Positions 1 through 11,971 of a stretch of 64,000 nucleotides of DNA are shown here, in pieces. The DNA is from Chamaecyparis obtusa. Its lineage: Eukaryota; Streptophyta; Pinopsida; Cupressales; Cupressaceae. The first letter of the stretch is position 1, and each line of letters opens with the position of its first letter. The notes below the pieces were generated by a model, which worked only from the letters and a program-made list of their open reading frames with translations, made no database searches and was not told where the DNA came from. Location: the NCBI GenBank assembly GCA_027943335.1, contig BSBK01001572.1:3460501-3524500 (forward strand), read 5' to 3'. A program made the translations under genes and the position numbers.

Positions 1-2018
1 TAGCCTATTTTTGTGCTTCATAGCCTTAAATGCATTGGATCATGACTGAGCAACAGAGTCAATGCACTAAATAACTCATTCTTAGGCACAGAGCTGCAGT
101 GCAAGCTTTTCATTGATCGATCGTATATAGCTTTCATTTTAATTAGTAAAACCACATAATATAAAATTTGATGTCAAGAAGAGTGTCACATACAGCTATA
201 TTAATCAGAATAACTTGGAACACAAAATATACTATTTGTAACCATGCAAAAAGCTAGAAGAAACCAAGACACTTCATTTTTTTCCATTTTATGTTTATGA
301 CATTCTAGTTTGTAGTTACTCTGACATTAGAAATTACTACTGACTTTGTTTTTGGTTTGTTAGTTTGTTTGGTGTTCAACCATATAATCAATGTATTGAG
401 AAGCATTTTATGTTCATCATTGATTTTATTGGGATCTCAACAAGGGGTAATGCCAATCTCGTTTTTAAAGATTTGCATTTTTGTTGATAGTAAGGGTGTT
501 GTTAAATATATTAAATTTTAATGAAGGTGATTCTTTAATAACTATATAGACTACTAATGTGGAGTTCATTGAAGTGATAAATGGATGCATGTTTTAATGC
601 AGAGTTATCTTAGATTTTGCATGAGAATTTTTTATGAGAATTTAAAACTTCACCACAATAAAAACAAATTTATACATTTTTAATGTACAATAAAGTATTT
701 TTTTTTTCCTTCAATCTACAATTAAACTAGTATAGACATAGATTAAGAGATTAGTCCCCAGATATATCATGTATTTGAAAGAGTTAATTCAATTTACTGA
801 CACATAATTTTATTTGATTTGCTTGATACATATAATGATATACAATTTTATTTTATTTGCTACATAAATGGACACATAAGTTTTGGTTTATATTTGCAGT
901 ATTATTTTATTTTATTTATAGTCTATTTGAACAACTATTTTTAATACTCATGTATCATATCTCTGTGCAAAGAAAATTATAAAAATATAATACATGAACA
1001 ACCATTTTTAATACTTGTGTATGCATATGATTTGTGGAGTCTATAATGGATATCCTATTTTAGAAAGAAGTGTGTGAACAAAATGACCAGGTAAGATTTG
1101 TGTGGTTAATTATCTTAAATATTTAGTCAAAGTAATGAAAAACCACTTCTTGCATTGTTGGTTTAATGCATCTAAAACTAGAAATTAATCAAATGTATCA
1201 TGCATGACTTGATCACATAATAGCAAAATATTTTTGGCTTTGATAAGCCATATTAAACATTTTACAACCCAAATGTATGTAGTTGTGAGAAATTATTTCC
1301 TTACTGGCCTAAATAAATACATGATGCCCTAGTCTATAACTCATGAGTTGTACATGGAGAAGAAAAATAGTGACCAAATTTACTCATGTATGCCCATATC
1401 AAAACTCACGGGCCCCAAGCAGTGAGAAAACAAGTAATAAATGGATGCCATTTGAATACAATTCCATTTCAATCCACAACAAATACACAAAAAAAGACAT
1501 GGCATAAAACCAGTAAAATACAATGCCTTTTGAATCTACAACAAATACACATAAACATCAAAGAATACAAAGAAGATGAGGAGAGAAACTTGAATGTCTA
1601 CCTCAAAAATTGAATGCCTAGTTCGCGCATGCAAAAGTCCAGTTCCCTCTTCGTGCATGGTGTTGGCCTCTTCCCACATGCAAAAGACCAGTGCCCTCTT
1701 CATGCACACAAAAGACCACATCCCTAATCTTACCACATGGTGCCTCTTCAGGCACGTACGCCAAAGTCTAGTGCCTTCTTGGCACCATACAAAAGTACAG
1801 TGCCCTCTTCGCAGCTCTAGCTCTTTGAACACAAAAATTAAAAATGACACTTTCTTTTTCTTTTTTTCTTGTTTATAATCACGGGGGTGTCAATATTACA
1901 ACATCACCATCGCTATTATGACACCATTGGGGGCACTTGCAAAAAAAACACAAAAAAAAAACACAAATGGTAGTGTCATCACAATTGGCATTGAAATTCG
2001 ACCCTAAATGTTCTAGTG
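1..2018. other. AT-rich flank, no gene recognised
   Basis: This stretch is AT-rich with frequent stops in all frames. I found no protein motif, RNA gene or terminal-repeat pair. Its only internal structure is the degenerate repeat at 1632-1816. A short purine/pyrimidine-rich patch near 1850-1965 leads into the 165-bp array. It is probably old intergenic or decayed transposon DNA; that is inference. Confidence 0.6.
1632..1816. repeat. Degenerate short tandem repeat (about five units)
   Basis: The phrase CAAAAGTCCAGTGCCCTCTTC recurs in diverged form, starting near 1632, 1681, 1709, 1761 and 1790. Each is followed by a variable tail that often contains GCATG or GCACCA. Unit length is irregular (about 28 to 52 bases). 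Open frames exist across it on both strands, but they follow from the repeat and show no protein family. Confidence 0.6.
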
Positions 2019-5000
2019 TGAGAAGAGAGGCTCCGTTTTTCAAGATTCAAGGTGTTTGTTGATTCATCTTGACAAGATCTTTGATTTGAGACCACTTTCA
2101 CTAGATTTTGGAAAAAGTCAAATTTTTAGCTACGAACATTGTACTGATATCCTTTCTTTGACCAAACTTTGACCATCCGTATCTTGAGAAGAGAGGCTCC
2201 ATTTTTCAAGATTCAAGGTGTTTTTTGGTTCATCTCGACAAGATCTTCAATTTGAGACTACTTTCACGAGATTTGAAAATAGTCAAATTTTTAGCTACGA
2301 ACACTATACTGACTTCCTTTCTTTGACCAAACTTCGACTGATCGTATCTTGAGAAGAGAGGCTCCATTTTTCTAAATTCAAGGTGTTTTTTGGTTCATCT
2401 CAATGAAATCTTTGATTTGAGACCACTTTCACCAGATTTGGAACTGGTCAAATTTTTAGTTACGAACACTATACTAACTTCCTTTCTTTGACCAAACTTT
2501 GACCATCTGTATCTTGAGGAGAGAGACTATATTTTTCAAGATACAAGGTGTTTTTTGGTTCATCTTGACGAGATCTTCAATTTGAGACCACTTTCACTAG
2601 ATTTAGAAATGGTCAAATTTTTAGCTACGAACACTGTATTCACTTCCTTGCTTTGACCAAACTTTGACTGTCTGTATCTTGAGAAGAGAGGCTCCATTTT
2701 TCAAGATTCAAGGAGCTTTTTGGTTCATCTTGATGAGATCTTTGATTTGAGACCACTTTCACCACATTTCAAAACGGTCATATTTTTAGCTACGAATACT
2801 GTACTGGCTTCCTTACTTTGACTAAACTTTGGCAATCTATATCTTGAGAAGAGAGGCTCTATTTTTCAAGATTCAAGGTATTTTTTGGTTCATCATGATG
2901 AGATCTTTGATTTGAGACCACTTTCACCAGATTTGGAAATGATCAAATTTTTAGCTAAGAACATTGTACTGACTTCCTTGCTTTGACCAAACTTTGATCA
3001 TCCGTATCTTGAGAAGAGAGGCTCCATTTTTCAAGACTCAACATGTTTTTTGGTTCATCTCGATGAGATCTTCGATTTGAGACCACTTTCACTAGATTTG
3101 GAAATAGGCAAATTTTTAGCTACGAATACTATACTGACTTCCTTTCTTTGACCAAACTTTTACCGTTCGTACCTTGAGAAGAGAGGCTCTATTTTTCAAG
3201 ATTCAAGGTTTTTCTTGGTTCATCTCGGTGAGATCTTTGATTTGACACCACTTTCACCAAATTTGGAAATGGTCAAATTTTTAGCTACGAATACTATACT
3301 AACTTCCTTGCTTTGACCAAACTTTGACCATCTGTATCTTGAGAAGAGAGGCTTCATTTTCAAGATTCAAGGTGTTTTTTGATTCATCTCGATGATATCT
3401 TCGATTTAAGACCATTTTCATCAGATTTGGAAATAGTCAAAGTTTTGGCTACGAGCACTGTACTAAAATCCTTGCTATGACCAAACTTCGATCGTCTATA
3501 CCTTGAGATTAGAGGCTCCATTTTTTAATATTCATGGTGTTTTTTAGTTCATCTTGAAGAGATTTTTTATTTGAGACCACTTTCACCAGATTTGGAAATA
3601 ATCAAATATTTAGCTATGAATATTGTACTGACTTCCTTGCTTTGACCAAACTTTGACTATTCATACCTTGAGAAGAGAGGCTTCATTTCTCAAGATTCAA
3701 GGTGTTTTTTAATTAGTCACGATGAGATCATCGATTTGAGACCACTTTCACCAGATTTGGAAACACTCAATTTTTTATCTACAAGCACGGTACTGACTTC
3801 CTTGCTTTGACAAAAAATTAACCGTCCATATCTTGAGAAGAGAGGTTCCATTTTTCAAGATTCAAGGTGTTTTTTGGTTCATCTCGACGAGATCTTCAAT
3901 TTGAGACCACTTACACCAAATTTGATAATAGTCAAATTTTTAGCTACGAACACTATACTGACTTCCTTATTTTGACCAAACTTTGACCATCTGTATCTTG
4001 AGAAGAGAGGCTCCATTTTTCAAGATTCAAGGTGCTTTTTGGTTCATCTCGATGAGATCTTCAATTTGAAACCACTTTAACCAGATTTGGAAATGGCCAA
4101 ATTTTTAGCTACAAACATTGTATTGACTTCCTTGCTATGACCAAACTTTGACCATCCATATCTTGAGAAGAGATGCTCCATTTTTCAAGATTCAAGGCGT
4201 TATTTGGTTTATCTCGATGAGATCTTTGATAACAGTAAGGAAGTCAGTACAGTGTCAAATTTTTAGCTACGGACATTGTACTGACTTCCTTACTGTTACC
4301 AAAGTTTGACCATTTGTATCTTGAGAAGAGAGGCTCTATTTTTCAAGATTCAAGGTGTTTTTTGGTTCATCTTGATGAGATCTTCAATTTGAGACCACTT
4401 ACACTAGATTTGGAAATGGACAAATTTTTAGCTACGAACACTATATTGGCTTTCTTTCTTTGACCAAACTTTGACCATCCGTACCTTGAGAAGAGAGGCT
4501 CCATTTTTCAAGATTCAAGATGTTTTTTGGTTCAACTCAATGAGATCTTCAATTTGAGACCACTTTCACTAGATTTGGAAATGCTCAAATTTTTAGCTAT
4601 GAACACTATACTGACTTCCTTGCTTTGACCAAACTTTGACCATCCATACCTTGATAAGAGAGGCTCCATTTTTCAAGATTTAAGGTGTTTTTTGGTTCAT
4701 CTCGACAAGATCTAAAATTTGAAACCACTTTCACCAGATTTGGAAATGGTCAAATTTTTAGATAGGAACACTGTACTGACTTCCATGCTTTGACAAAACT
4801 TTGATCGTTTGTACCTTGAGAAGAGAGGCTCCCTTTTTAAAGATTCAAAGTGTTTTTTGGTTCATGTCGACAAGATCTTCAATTTGAGACCACTTTCATG
4901 AGATTTGGAAAGGATCAAATTTTTAGCTATGAACACTGTATTGACTTCCTTTCTTTGACTAAACTTTGACCATCTGTATCTTGAGAAGAGAGGTTCCATT

Positions 5001-5345
5001 TTTCAAGATTCAAGGTGTTTTTGTGTTCATCTTGACAAGATCTTCAATTTGAGACCACTTTCACTAGATTTGGAAATGGTCAAATTTTTAGCTACGAACA
5101 CTGTACTAACTTCCTTGCTTTGATCAAGCTTTGACCATGCCTACCTAGAGAAGAGAGGCTCCATTTTTCAAGATTCAAAGTGTTTTTTAGTTCATCTCAA
5201 TGAGATCTTTGATTTGATACCACTTTCACCAGATTTGGAAATGGTCAAATTTTTAGCTATGAACACTTTACTGACTTCCTTTCTTTGACCAAACTTTGAC
5301 AATTTGTATCTTGAGAAGAGAGGCTCTATTTTTTAAGGTTCAAGC
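2019..5345. repeat. Tandem array of about twenty 165-bp repeats
   Basis: The array is built from a unit of about 165 bases. Each unit has the landmarks GAGAAGAGAGGCTCC, then TTCAAGATTCAAGGTG, GATTTGAGACCACTTTC, TTTTTAGCTACGAACAC and CTTTGACCAAACTTTGACC. Landmark spacing stays near 165, and about twenty units fill the block. By eye, units differ by point changes and one- to three-base indels, with no higher-order period. The length is in the range of many plant satellites, so a satellite or heterochromatic array is plausible, but nothing here shows a centromeric role. No unit carries a conserved open frame. One unit (near 4200-4330) is rearranged. Confidence 0.93.
4230..4298. repeat. Inverted-repeat rearrangement inside one 165-bp unit
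   Basis: The left arm 4230-4256 (TAACAGTAAGGAAGTCAG...) and right arm 4272-4298 are inverted copies over 27 bases with one mismatch, separated by 15 bases. The right arm is the normal GACATTGTACTGACTTCC segment of the unit. The left arm has replaced the segment that normally reads TTTGAGACCACTTTCACC. This looks like a template switch in which one piece of the unit was copied backwards. Confidence 0.85.
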
Positions 5346-5558
5346 ACTAGTACATTTGACCTTATTTTTTTACCATCAAATAAAAAGGTTTAGGTTGGTC
5401 AGATTATAGTAGGAAAACTTTAATTTTTTTTAATCCATGCATGTGTTGGTTGAAATTTTGACCAATACCATGTAGCTCAAAATTTTGACCAACACAAGCA
5501 TAACTTTAAAAAAAAAATCCATATATCATTTTGTTATTAGATCAAGCTTGTAGCGTGC
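5346..5558. other. AT-rich spacer between two repeat arrays
   Basis: No gene is seen. The phrase TTTTGACCAA occurs twice (near 5456 and 5482) and TTGGTCAG once near 5394, so the spacer may contain remains of the array's TTTGACCAAA motif. Confidence 0.5.
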
Positions 5559-5806
5559 AAAGGAGGACCACCTATGAGGGTTGCCACTGTTATTTGGTGT
5601 TAAAGGAGGATCGCCTACGTCGAGGTTTTCCACTATTATTTGGTGTAAAAGGAGGACCGTCTGCAAGGGTTTCCACTATTATTTGGTGTAAAAGGAGGAC
5701 CACCTGCAAGGGTTTCCAATATTATTTTGGTGTAAAAGGAGGACCGCCTACAAGGGTTGCCACTACTATTTGGTGAAAAAGGAGGACCGCCTGTAAGGAT
5801 TTCCTT
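5559..5806. repeat. 44-bp minisatellite, six units
   Basis: Units begin AAAGGAGGACC at about 5558, 5602, 5648, 5691, 5735 and 5778, with spacings of 43 to 46. Each contains the phrases GCAAGGGTTTCCAC and TATTATTTGGTGT. An open frame crosses part of it on the plus strand, but it only spells the repeat (GGP...TIIWC) and has no sign of being a gene. Confidence 0.88.
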
Positions 5807-8426
5807 ACCTTAACCTATAGTATGATCAGTTTTTTTTAAAAACATATATGTTTTATTTAATGTGATCTTGGCTAGGTTAGAACTGGTATTATGGTTGTGA
5901 GTTGCAAGAGAAGGTGATTTCTACAAAGCCCTATAGATGTTTTATCTAAGAATGTGTAGTAGTTATCATTCATTTTATTTTATAAAAGTAATATTTATTA
6001 TATCAAAATTCTTTCAAAAATACATTAACAAAGAGAGAAATCTGAATAAACTAGTCTATGTTTCTATAAGTGAGGATATAATCATGCTATGTGACTCTCA
6101 AAATGATCCAAACAAACAATATTGTTTCCAAATACTTTGTGGGTTCCTACTAAACATGAACCAAATAAGATTTACATTTGAATCCACACCCTAAGTGCCC
6201 AAAATGAAAAGGTTTAAATACTTCAAGGAATCACAGTGACTAGTTAACACATGAGAAATTCAACATAAAAGCCTCCAAAGAATTCAATGAGTGAATATGA
6301 ATGTTTGAAAACTATTCCTTATTTCATAATGAAAAGGAAAAACCAAAACAAGACTTTGACACCTTTAAGATCACTGATTTAAATTAGAAAAACTTGTCTT
6401 TTATTTGATTTCTTGTTTCATCCATACACCAGGCTTCTCTGTTGTACTATGGATTCCAAAAGATACATATAAACCTTCATACTATGGCTTCCATGAGAAG
6501 ACATTGATTTGAGACATTTCGACAAGCATTGCGTGTATTGTATTTGATTCCACTTTTCACATGCATCTTTATATGATCTGCAACCATATATTTGACAAAA
6601 AAATTCCTCAATGGGGTTTGATGGATGTCCACAAGATGAGATAAAGTTCTACTTCCAACCATGCTCTAATGGATGTCTATATTATGTTTTGAAGCTCCCA
6701 TTTGGCATGGACAAGGAGGATGGCGGTAAAGGATTTGACATTGTGCTGCTCATTGAAATATTTTTTAAAGATTCTAAAACCTTTTCAATAGATCTATAAC
6801 ATGTATGTCTTGTAACTATAGTATCAATGAGACCACACTATTTTGATCCATTTCAAATGACCCTTCACCTACACTAGTATATTGCTAGCATAGGTTGTAG
6901 AATTTATAATTACACCTACCAATTCCATTAGCTCAAGATTTCTAAAGCTGATTGTACAAATCCTTGGAATTAATTCATTTCAATCCTTGAATCAACATCT
7001 CTTTTGAAGTACTTTATCCAATAATCTGAGCATACAATAATTTCATTGTATAAGAAAACATGTATTTGTGACATTTTGTCAAATAATTATGGTGACTTTT
7101 CTATACTTTCCTAGTTTGCGCACATGTCTAATAAGATATTTGCAACTATGAAACCTAATAGAATTCATGTACCCTTTATGCTTATATTGGGTGATCATTT
7201 CATTGTGTTCCTTGAGATGGAATTTGCGTGAGGCAATCTGTCAAACAATTCATGTTTACACTCTCTAATCTACATTTGTTTGAAAGTTTGAAAGCCTCTT
7301 TAACAAATCAATTTTGTGTAGAGCTAGTAATCATTTGTTTGAAAAGTTGAAAACCTCTCCATAGCTAACATGGCACCATTGTTGCAGAGTACTCCTGGTG
7401 GTCTCCTGATCATTCAATATGTGTTCCATCTCCTCTCTCCTCCTTTATTGGGTTTTTGGATCATATTTGAAATCATGAATCTGAAATCCTTTTTTGTGTG
7501 CACTAATTTTGAAACTATCAACTACTTTCCTAAGCTTAGCATATCGTTAGCTTTCACTATGTTGGAAAGATCACATACTACCACACTTCTAGATTTCTTC
7601 CTATGTATAGCATTAAGTTGGCTCCATAGCTTCCTTGTACATCATCTTGAATGTTTCCAATTTGCATCCAAAAGTTAATTATAACATTGGATGGTTAATG
7701 AATCCATCATAAACACATAATTTTTTAGGGATTGCTTAACCCATCCAAGATAAGAAATCTTTTCAATTTACCTTTTTGAAACACTCTCATAAACCTCTTT
7801 GTTTATTTACATTTATATTTTAGTTTTGAAATTAAAAGAGGTTAATGAATCAATGAGAAATACATATTTTTGGATGATTCATTAACCTCTTTAACTTTTT
7901 GAGTTATTGAATCAATTAAAAATACGTATTTTTGGGGCTCCAGTTAACCTTTTATAACTTTTTACTCAGACATCTGATTTCAAAAATTTGAAATGCAGGA
8001 TGGAGCTAGAAGACAAACAGAGACCTTGAAAACTTAAAACTGGCTAAACTTTGTCAATTGATTGGTTATTTTTAAGATGAAAGCTTGAGATTTTATTGCT
8101 TTCTTGTAATTGAAAATGATAAGATTTTGGAAGTTTGATACATGAAGACCCTAGAAAATATAAATAATTACATAGGGACCATGATTCTACAAGAAACCTT
8201 TTTTTGACATAATGAAATTTTTTAAAATTTGTCTACATTTAAAACCATGGTAACATGGCCCTAGTAGAAAATCAAAATACTTTTCTAGGATCTCGATTGA
8301 TCAATGTAGTTAGCCACCCAAACACCAAAGAAACATTTGGAAACTTCACAAAGATCTTGGTAGACTATTTGAGAGGATAAGGGTGAATTGTGAGATGATA
8401 ACAATGTGCATGACATTTCACTACAG
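5807..8426. other. AT-rich region with no recognisable gene
   Basis: Short open frames exist on both strands (for example 5937-6194 plus, 6477-6662 minus, 7370-7678 plus). None shows a motif I can name or a convincing exon structure. A perfect 18-bp inverted repeat lies at 7835-7892. The region may hold a very old coding relic on the minus strand between 6440 and 7680, where codon-like runs alternate with stops, but I could not assign a family. Confidence 0.45.
7835..7892. repeat. Perfect 18-bp inverted repeat
   Basis: AAAGAGGTTAATGAATCA at 7835-7852 is the exact reverse complement of 7875-7892, with a 22-base AT-rich loop. The phrase GTTAATGAA occurs again downstream in the flank. It could be a hairpin or the remnant of a small inverted-repeat element; no target duplication is evident. 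Confidence 0.75.
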
Positions 8427-8898
8427 CCTTCAAATTCTATCATAGAACCTAGGAGTGATGAAGGCTATGATGTGCATCATAGTGGTGGAGGTATTAATTT
8501 TCTATTGGAAATAAATTACATAATTATTAATAGAATTTAACATCTTTAATTGCAATTGGCCATGTAACCTTTTTTTGAATATTTTAGAGCATGTTGATCA
8601 TGTTGAGGTGGCGGCAGATCAAAATGTTATTGTACATGATGTGGCATTGTTGGGTAAAGAAAAATGCATGTTATGTTCTACTAGTTAATGAAATACATGT
8701 AACAATAAAAAAAAGTATGCGAATTTAACCCATTTACTTGTCATTGCAGTAGACCCTCGTTTAGTGCAATAGCCTTGTGCTCCTCAAGACATGAGGAAGC
8801 ATCATAATTTGAGATCACAAACACAAGTGGAGGAAGATATTGATGCTCCTCTCAACCTTTACCTTAAGAAATCTAAGAAAAACCCAAAAAAGAAATGA
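8427..8898 (+). pseudogene. Possible last three exons of a decayed host gene
   Basis: Three stretches read as exons in one compatible phase: 8427-8490 (after CACTACAG, before GTATTA), 8588-8653 (after ATTTTAG, before GTAAAG) and 8750-8898 (after TCATTGCAG). Both introns interrupt codons after the first base. The joined product is acidic (IIEPRSDEGYD, EHVDHVEVAADQ) and ends in a basic tail, LKKSKKNPKKK, followed by TGA. The third exon has an in-frame TAG at 8770-8772 in a glutamine-like position, consistent with CAG decay. No domain is recognised and the upstream exons were not found. Consistent phasing across two introns argues against chance, but splice-like sites are common in AT-rich DNA. 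It could also be the tail of a captured or transposon-encoded gene. Confidence 0.4.
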
Positions 8899-9663
8899 TT
8901 TCTTAAAAATGCTCTTTGATAAAACTTGTTTGATTAACTTTGTTGGATAATGAAAGAACGTTGTTTTAAGTAACTATCTATAAATGTTGAGTATTAATAT
9001 TGAATTATATGTCATGTTAATAAATATTGATATGTGTTAATGAATTCTTGATTAGTGTTGTGTATTAATGAATGTTGTATCATATTAATGAATGTTATGT
9101 GATTGTATTGATTGAATGTTATAGTTCATAAATGGATGAATGAAGTGTGTAACTAGATGTTAATAGGGGATTTAGATTAATGTTAGAGGGAGGGGGGTGA
9201 GGCTAGATGAGCTTCCACCTTCATGTGGTTGGCCTTGTTCAGTAGAGAATATTAAAGTATTCTCGAAACCAAGTGAAGCTCAAACTAACATACCTTCATT
9301 ATTTAATCAATTTCATTTGTTCTAGGTCTTTGCTCATAAGTGCATTTGAATGTGTCATTTTCAGGAAACTATCAAATAAAAAACTAGAAGGGCCAATAGT
9401 CAACTTTTCTGTCATTATTTGGCTTCATTTTGTGTAAGTATTCTCTTATTGAATGTGTCAACATCTCTTGGCCTAATCTGGATTATTTCATTATTTTGTG
9501 TTTTTGAGTAGGTGAAGTGTTAAATTAGTTCCTATCTTCTATTCTTCATTCATAACTATCTTCTTGTCTCCCTCCTATTTACATTGCAAAGATGTGATGT
9601 CGTTGTTCCTTTGCCCACCATCGTGAAAAAAACCACCTTAGGGATATAAATGCAGGACTGTCC
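8899..9663. other. Flank with TTAATGAATGTT short repeats
   Basis: Between about 8985 and 9140 the phrases ATTAATGAATGTT and TTAATGAATTC recur as a loose low-complexity repeat. The remainder to the left end of element A shows no gene. Confidence 0.5.
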
Positions 9664-9668
9664 ACCAA
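9664..9668. repeat. Target-site duplication of element A, left copy (ACCAA)
   Basis: ACCAA immediately precedes the first base of the left LTR and is repeated at 38503-38507 immediately after the right LTR. Five-base duplications are normal for Ty3/gypsy insertion. The match defines the outer limits of the 28.8-kb composite. Confidence 0.9.
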
Positions 9669-10889
9669 TGTGTGTGTGAAAATTGTACCTAGCTGTAGAC
9701 ACAACACTTCAGTAAAACATTAGAGGTTAGCATAAATCAAGATCTTGCAAATAAATGAAACTAAGCTAACCAGGTGATTTACTGCCTTCTAGTAGGTGCG
9801 AGTATGATGTTCTCAGATTGGAATCAAGATCAGTGACAATGCAACACCTAAACGAAGGATTTGAATGCAAAATATGAAAGACTATGAATGCAGATTATTC
9901 TATATTTTTGGATTTTCTGTGCAATAATATGAGAAATGTATGAATCTAAGCTATATGAATGAGATTGAATGTAGATTTAATCTAAGAATGCTATGAATGA
10001 TATGAAAATTTATGATATGAAACTATGCAAAAACTATGATCAACTATGAAAGATCTCACAAATCGCCTATCGCAAGTGCTTAATCCTTCAATCGCCAATT
10101 TGCCAGAGTAATTGTGCAAATTTGAGTGTTGATAATTATGAAGAGTTGAGCCTTGATTTTATAGAAATCCAGGGTTTTGAGGATGCATGAGAAAAACCAT
10201 AAATCACTTTTGATAAGCTCAGGTTGATTTTTGAGTTATCAAGAAATCAGAGATAATTAACTCACAAAAATCATGCAAAAGAAGTGTTTAACTCAAAATA
10301 GAGTTTAGATCAAATTTCAACTCATCATCAGATGTTGAGTTTCAATTTTAAAATTGAGTGTTAATTTCTAGTTGCCTACTTTTTAGATTGTGCATAATTT
10401 AATTATAAATTAATTTAAAAATAAAGTGATTTATTCTCAACTTAATTGATTTTTGAATTAAAATAATTGATTTATGGGTTAATCAATTATACAATCGACA
10501 TTAATTAATTAAATAAGAAATTAATCAATTAGTCATGAGATTTTAGATTTATTGTCAAAATAAAATAATACAATTTAGGAACAATTTAATTAAATTTAAT
10601 TAAATAATTAAGTGGCAGTATTAAATCTAATTAATTAAATATTCAGAATATTCAATTAATCAAACTTTAGGATAAATAGGATTTATCACCAAATAATTAT
10701 TAAATTAAAGATAATTAGGATAAATAGGAATATTACCAAGAATATTCCCCGATGCAGAATTTATGATAAAATCAATTATGATTCGATAATGTGCAGATGT
10801 GACTTAGGTTAGGATTTTGATGTCGATTTCATTCGAATTTGAAGATGTAGGAGGTTAATGAACCTATAGCCCATTTTTGGGGTATTACA
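9669..10889 (-). repeat. Element A 3' LTR
   Basis: On the plus strand it starts TGTGTGTGTGAAAATTG and ends GGGGTATTACA, giving TG...CA ends on either strand. It pairs with 37242-38502. Both share the words ATGATATGAAAATCTATGATATG-like and AATCGCC that LTRs of B and C lack. Relative to its partner it lacks about 40 bases near 10485 (the ATTATTAAATATTG stretch). A TATA-like CTATAAAA lies on the minus strand at 10157-10163. Confidence 0.93.
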
Positions 10890-10903
10890 TTTCGCCCCTC
10901 TTT
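10890..10903 (-). other. Polypurine tract of element A
   Basis: On the minus strand, AAAGAGGGGCGAAA abuts the TG start of the 3' LTR. This is the expected position and composition for the plus-strand DNA primer of reverse transcription. The same tract is seen next to the 3' LTRs of B (19989-20002) and C (41843-41856). Confidence 0.88.
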
Positions 10904-11816
10904 GAATCATTGTGCAAAGCGTAGTGGTTCAAAGAATAGTTTGTGTATGATAAAGATGTATGAAACTGATTTGAAAGATTAACCAATTCCAAGACAAAAA
11001 TAGATTTAAAGATTTAAAGATTCAAGATTTAAGATTTTAGGTCCTAAATGACCAAAGATAATGTTACTATAGCAACAATAAACCGGTGATTACAAAAAAG
11101 AGTCAAAATGCCTGATTCTGAACCTTATGATTTTGAAGAAGTGAGTGACCAATTCCAGACCTGAATGTCCTAAAAAAAATCATATTGGTATCACATCGTG
11201 AACCCATCAATTATGAAGAAACAAGGAAATAACACTAACGAACCGATGGTTACAAAAAGCTGATATAGTTTACAAGATAGATTAGGATAACAGATGGATA
11301 TGGATCTCGATGAATCTGATATGCCCCAAGAATCAATAGATTTGCCCCAAGCGATGAGGACTTTAGATGAATCAACAACTAGATGTGGTTGTTGTCTTGA
11401 TTACTGAAAGAAAGATTTGATTTGCAGAATAAGATTTACAGACTTTGAATGATGTGCAATACCATGCCCCCTTTGGGATAAAAATTGAAATTTGACAAGA
11501 AAAGTCAATGTTATATAGTTTAGAAGCATGTTAATTTATTTGAGACGTGGTTATACACATTCGAGAACACATTCTGCATCATTTGGAGGTCCTGGAGACC
11601 AAGTTTGACTAGGTTTGACCATGAGTTGACCATGGGTAACCAAGTTGAAATTTTGATAGTTTGATGTAAGATAACCAATTAAGTTGAAAAATGAATTTTT
11701 GTGATGATTGAAGGTCAATTATGCAAGCAGTCGGTCGTCCTAGGTTTGAAAATTTGAACTCACAATTTTGACATAGTAAATGATCTTAGATTTCTATTTT
11801 GATCCCGAAAATGGGT
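10904..11816 (-). other. Element A sub-terminal spacer shared with B and C
   Basis: Non-coding. It contains shared landmarks such as AGGTCCTAAATGACC, GATATGCCCC and GGTCCTGGAGACCAAG, which recur in order at 20003-20820 and 41857-42715. Shared order shows that the three elements are one family. Homology stops near 11816, where the antisense gene block begins. Confidence 0.8.
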
Positions 11817-11889
11817 TCCGAACGTCAAAATTAGCCAGGGGTGCAATTTTCATGGAAAATAGAGTACTTTTGAAAATTAGGTCAAAAGC

Positions 11890-11898
11890 TATATAAAG
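11890..11898 (+). promoter_or_regulatory. TATA box of the antisense PMD gene
   Basis: TATATAAAG on the plus strand lies about 75 bases before the candidate ATG at 11972. It falls inside the block present only in element A, and its direction matches the PMD gene and opposes gag-pol. Confidence 0.55.
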
Positions 11899-11971
11899 AC
11901 CAAAAGGGTCATTTTCAATTCATTATTGACATTTGAATTTTGAAACCTTGTGGAGCCCTCTGAGTGAGAAA

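Noticed and set aside
2019..5345. Repeat protein gene across the 165-bp array
   Set aside because: 165 is a multiple of three, but every frame has stops in most units and indels shift the frame.
5531..5776. Open frame with repeated GGP and TIIW
   Set aside because: It only reads the 44-bp minisatellite and shows no codon pattern apart from it.
5559..5806. CRISPR-like regular repeat
   Set aside because: The whole unit repeats with no unique spacers, and the context is eukaryotic.
6440..7680. Possible decayed coding region on the minus strand
   Set aside because: Short codon-like runs (for example LWSQLNAIHRKKSRSVVV) could not be tied to any family, and stops are frequent; kept only as unassigned flank.
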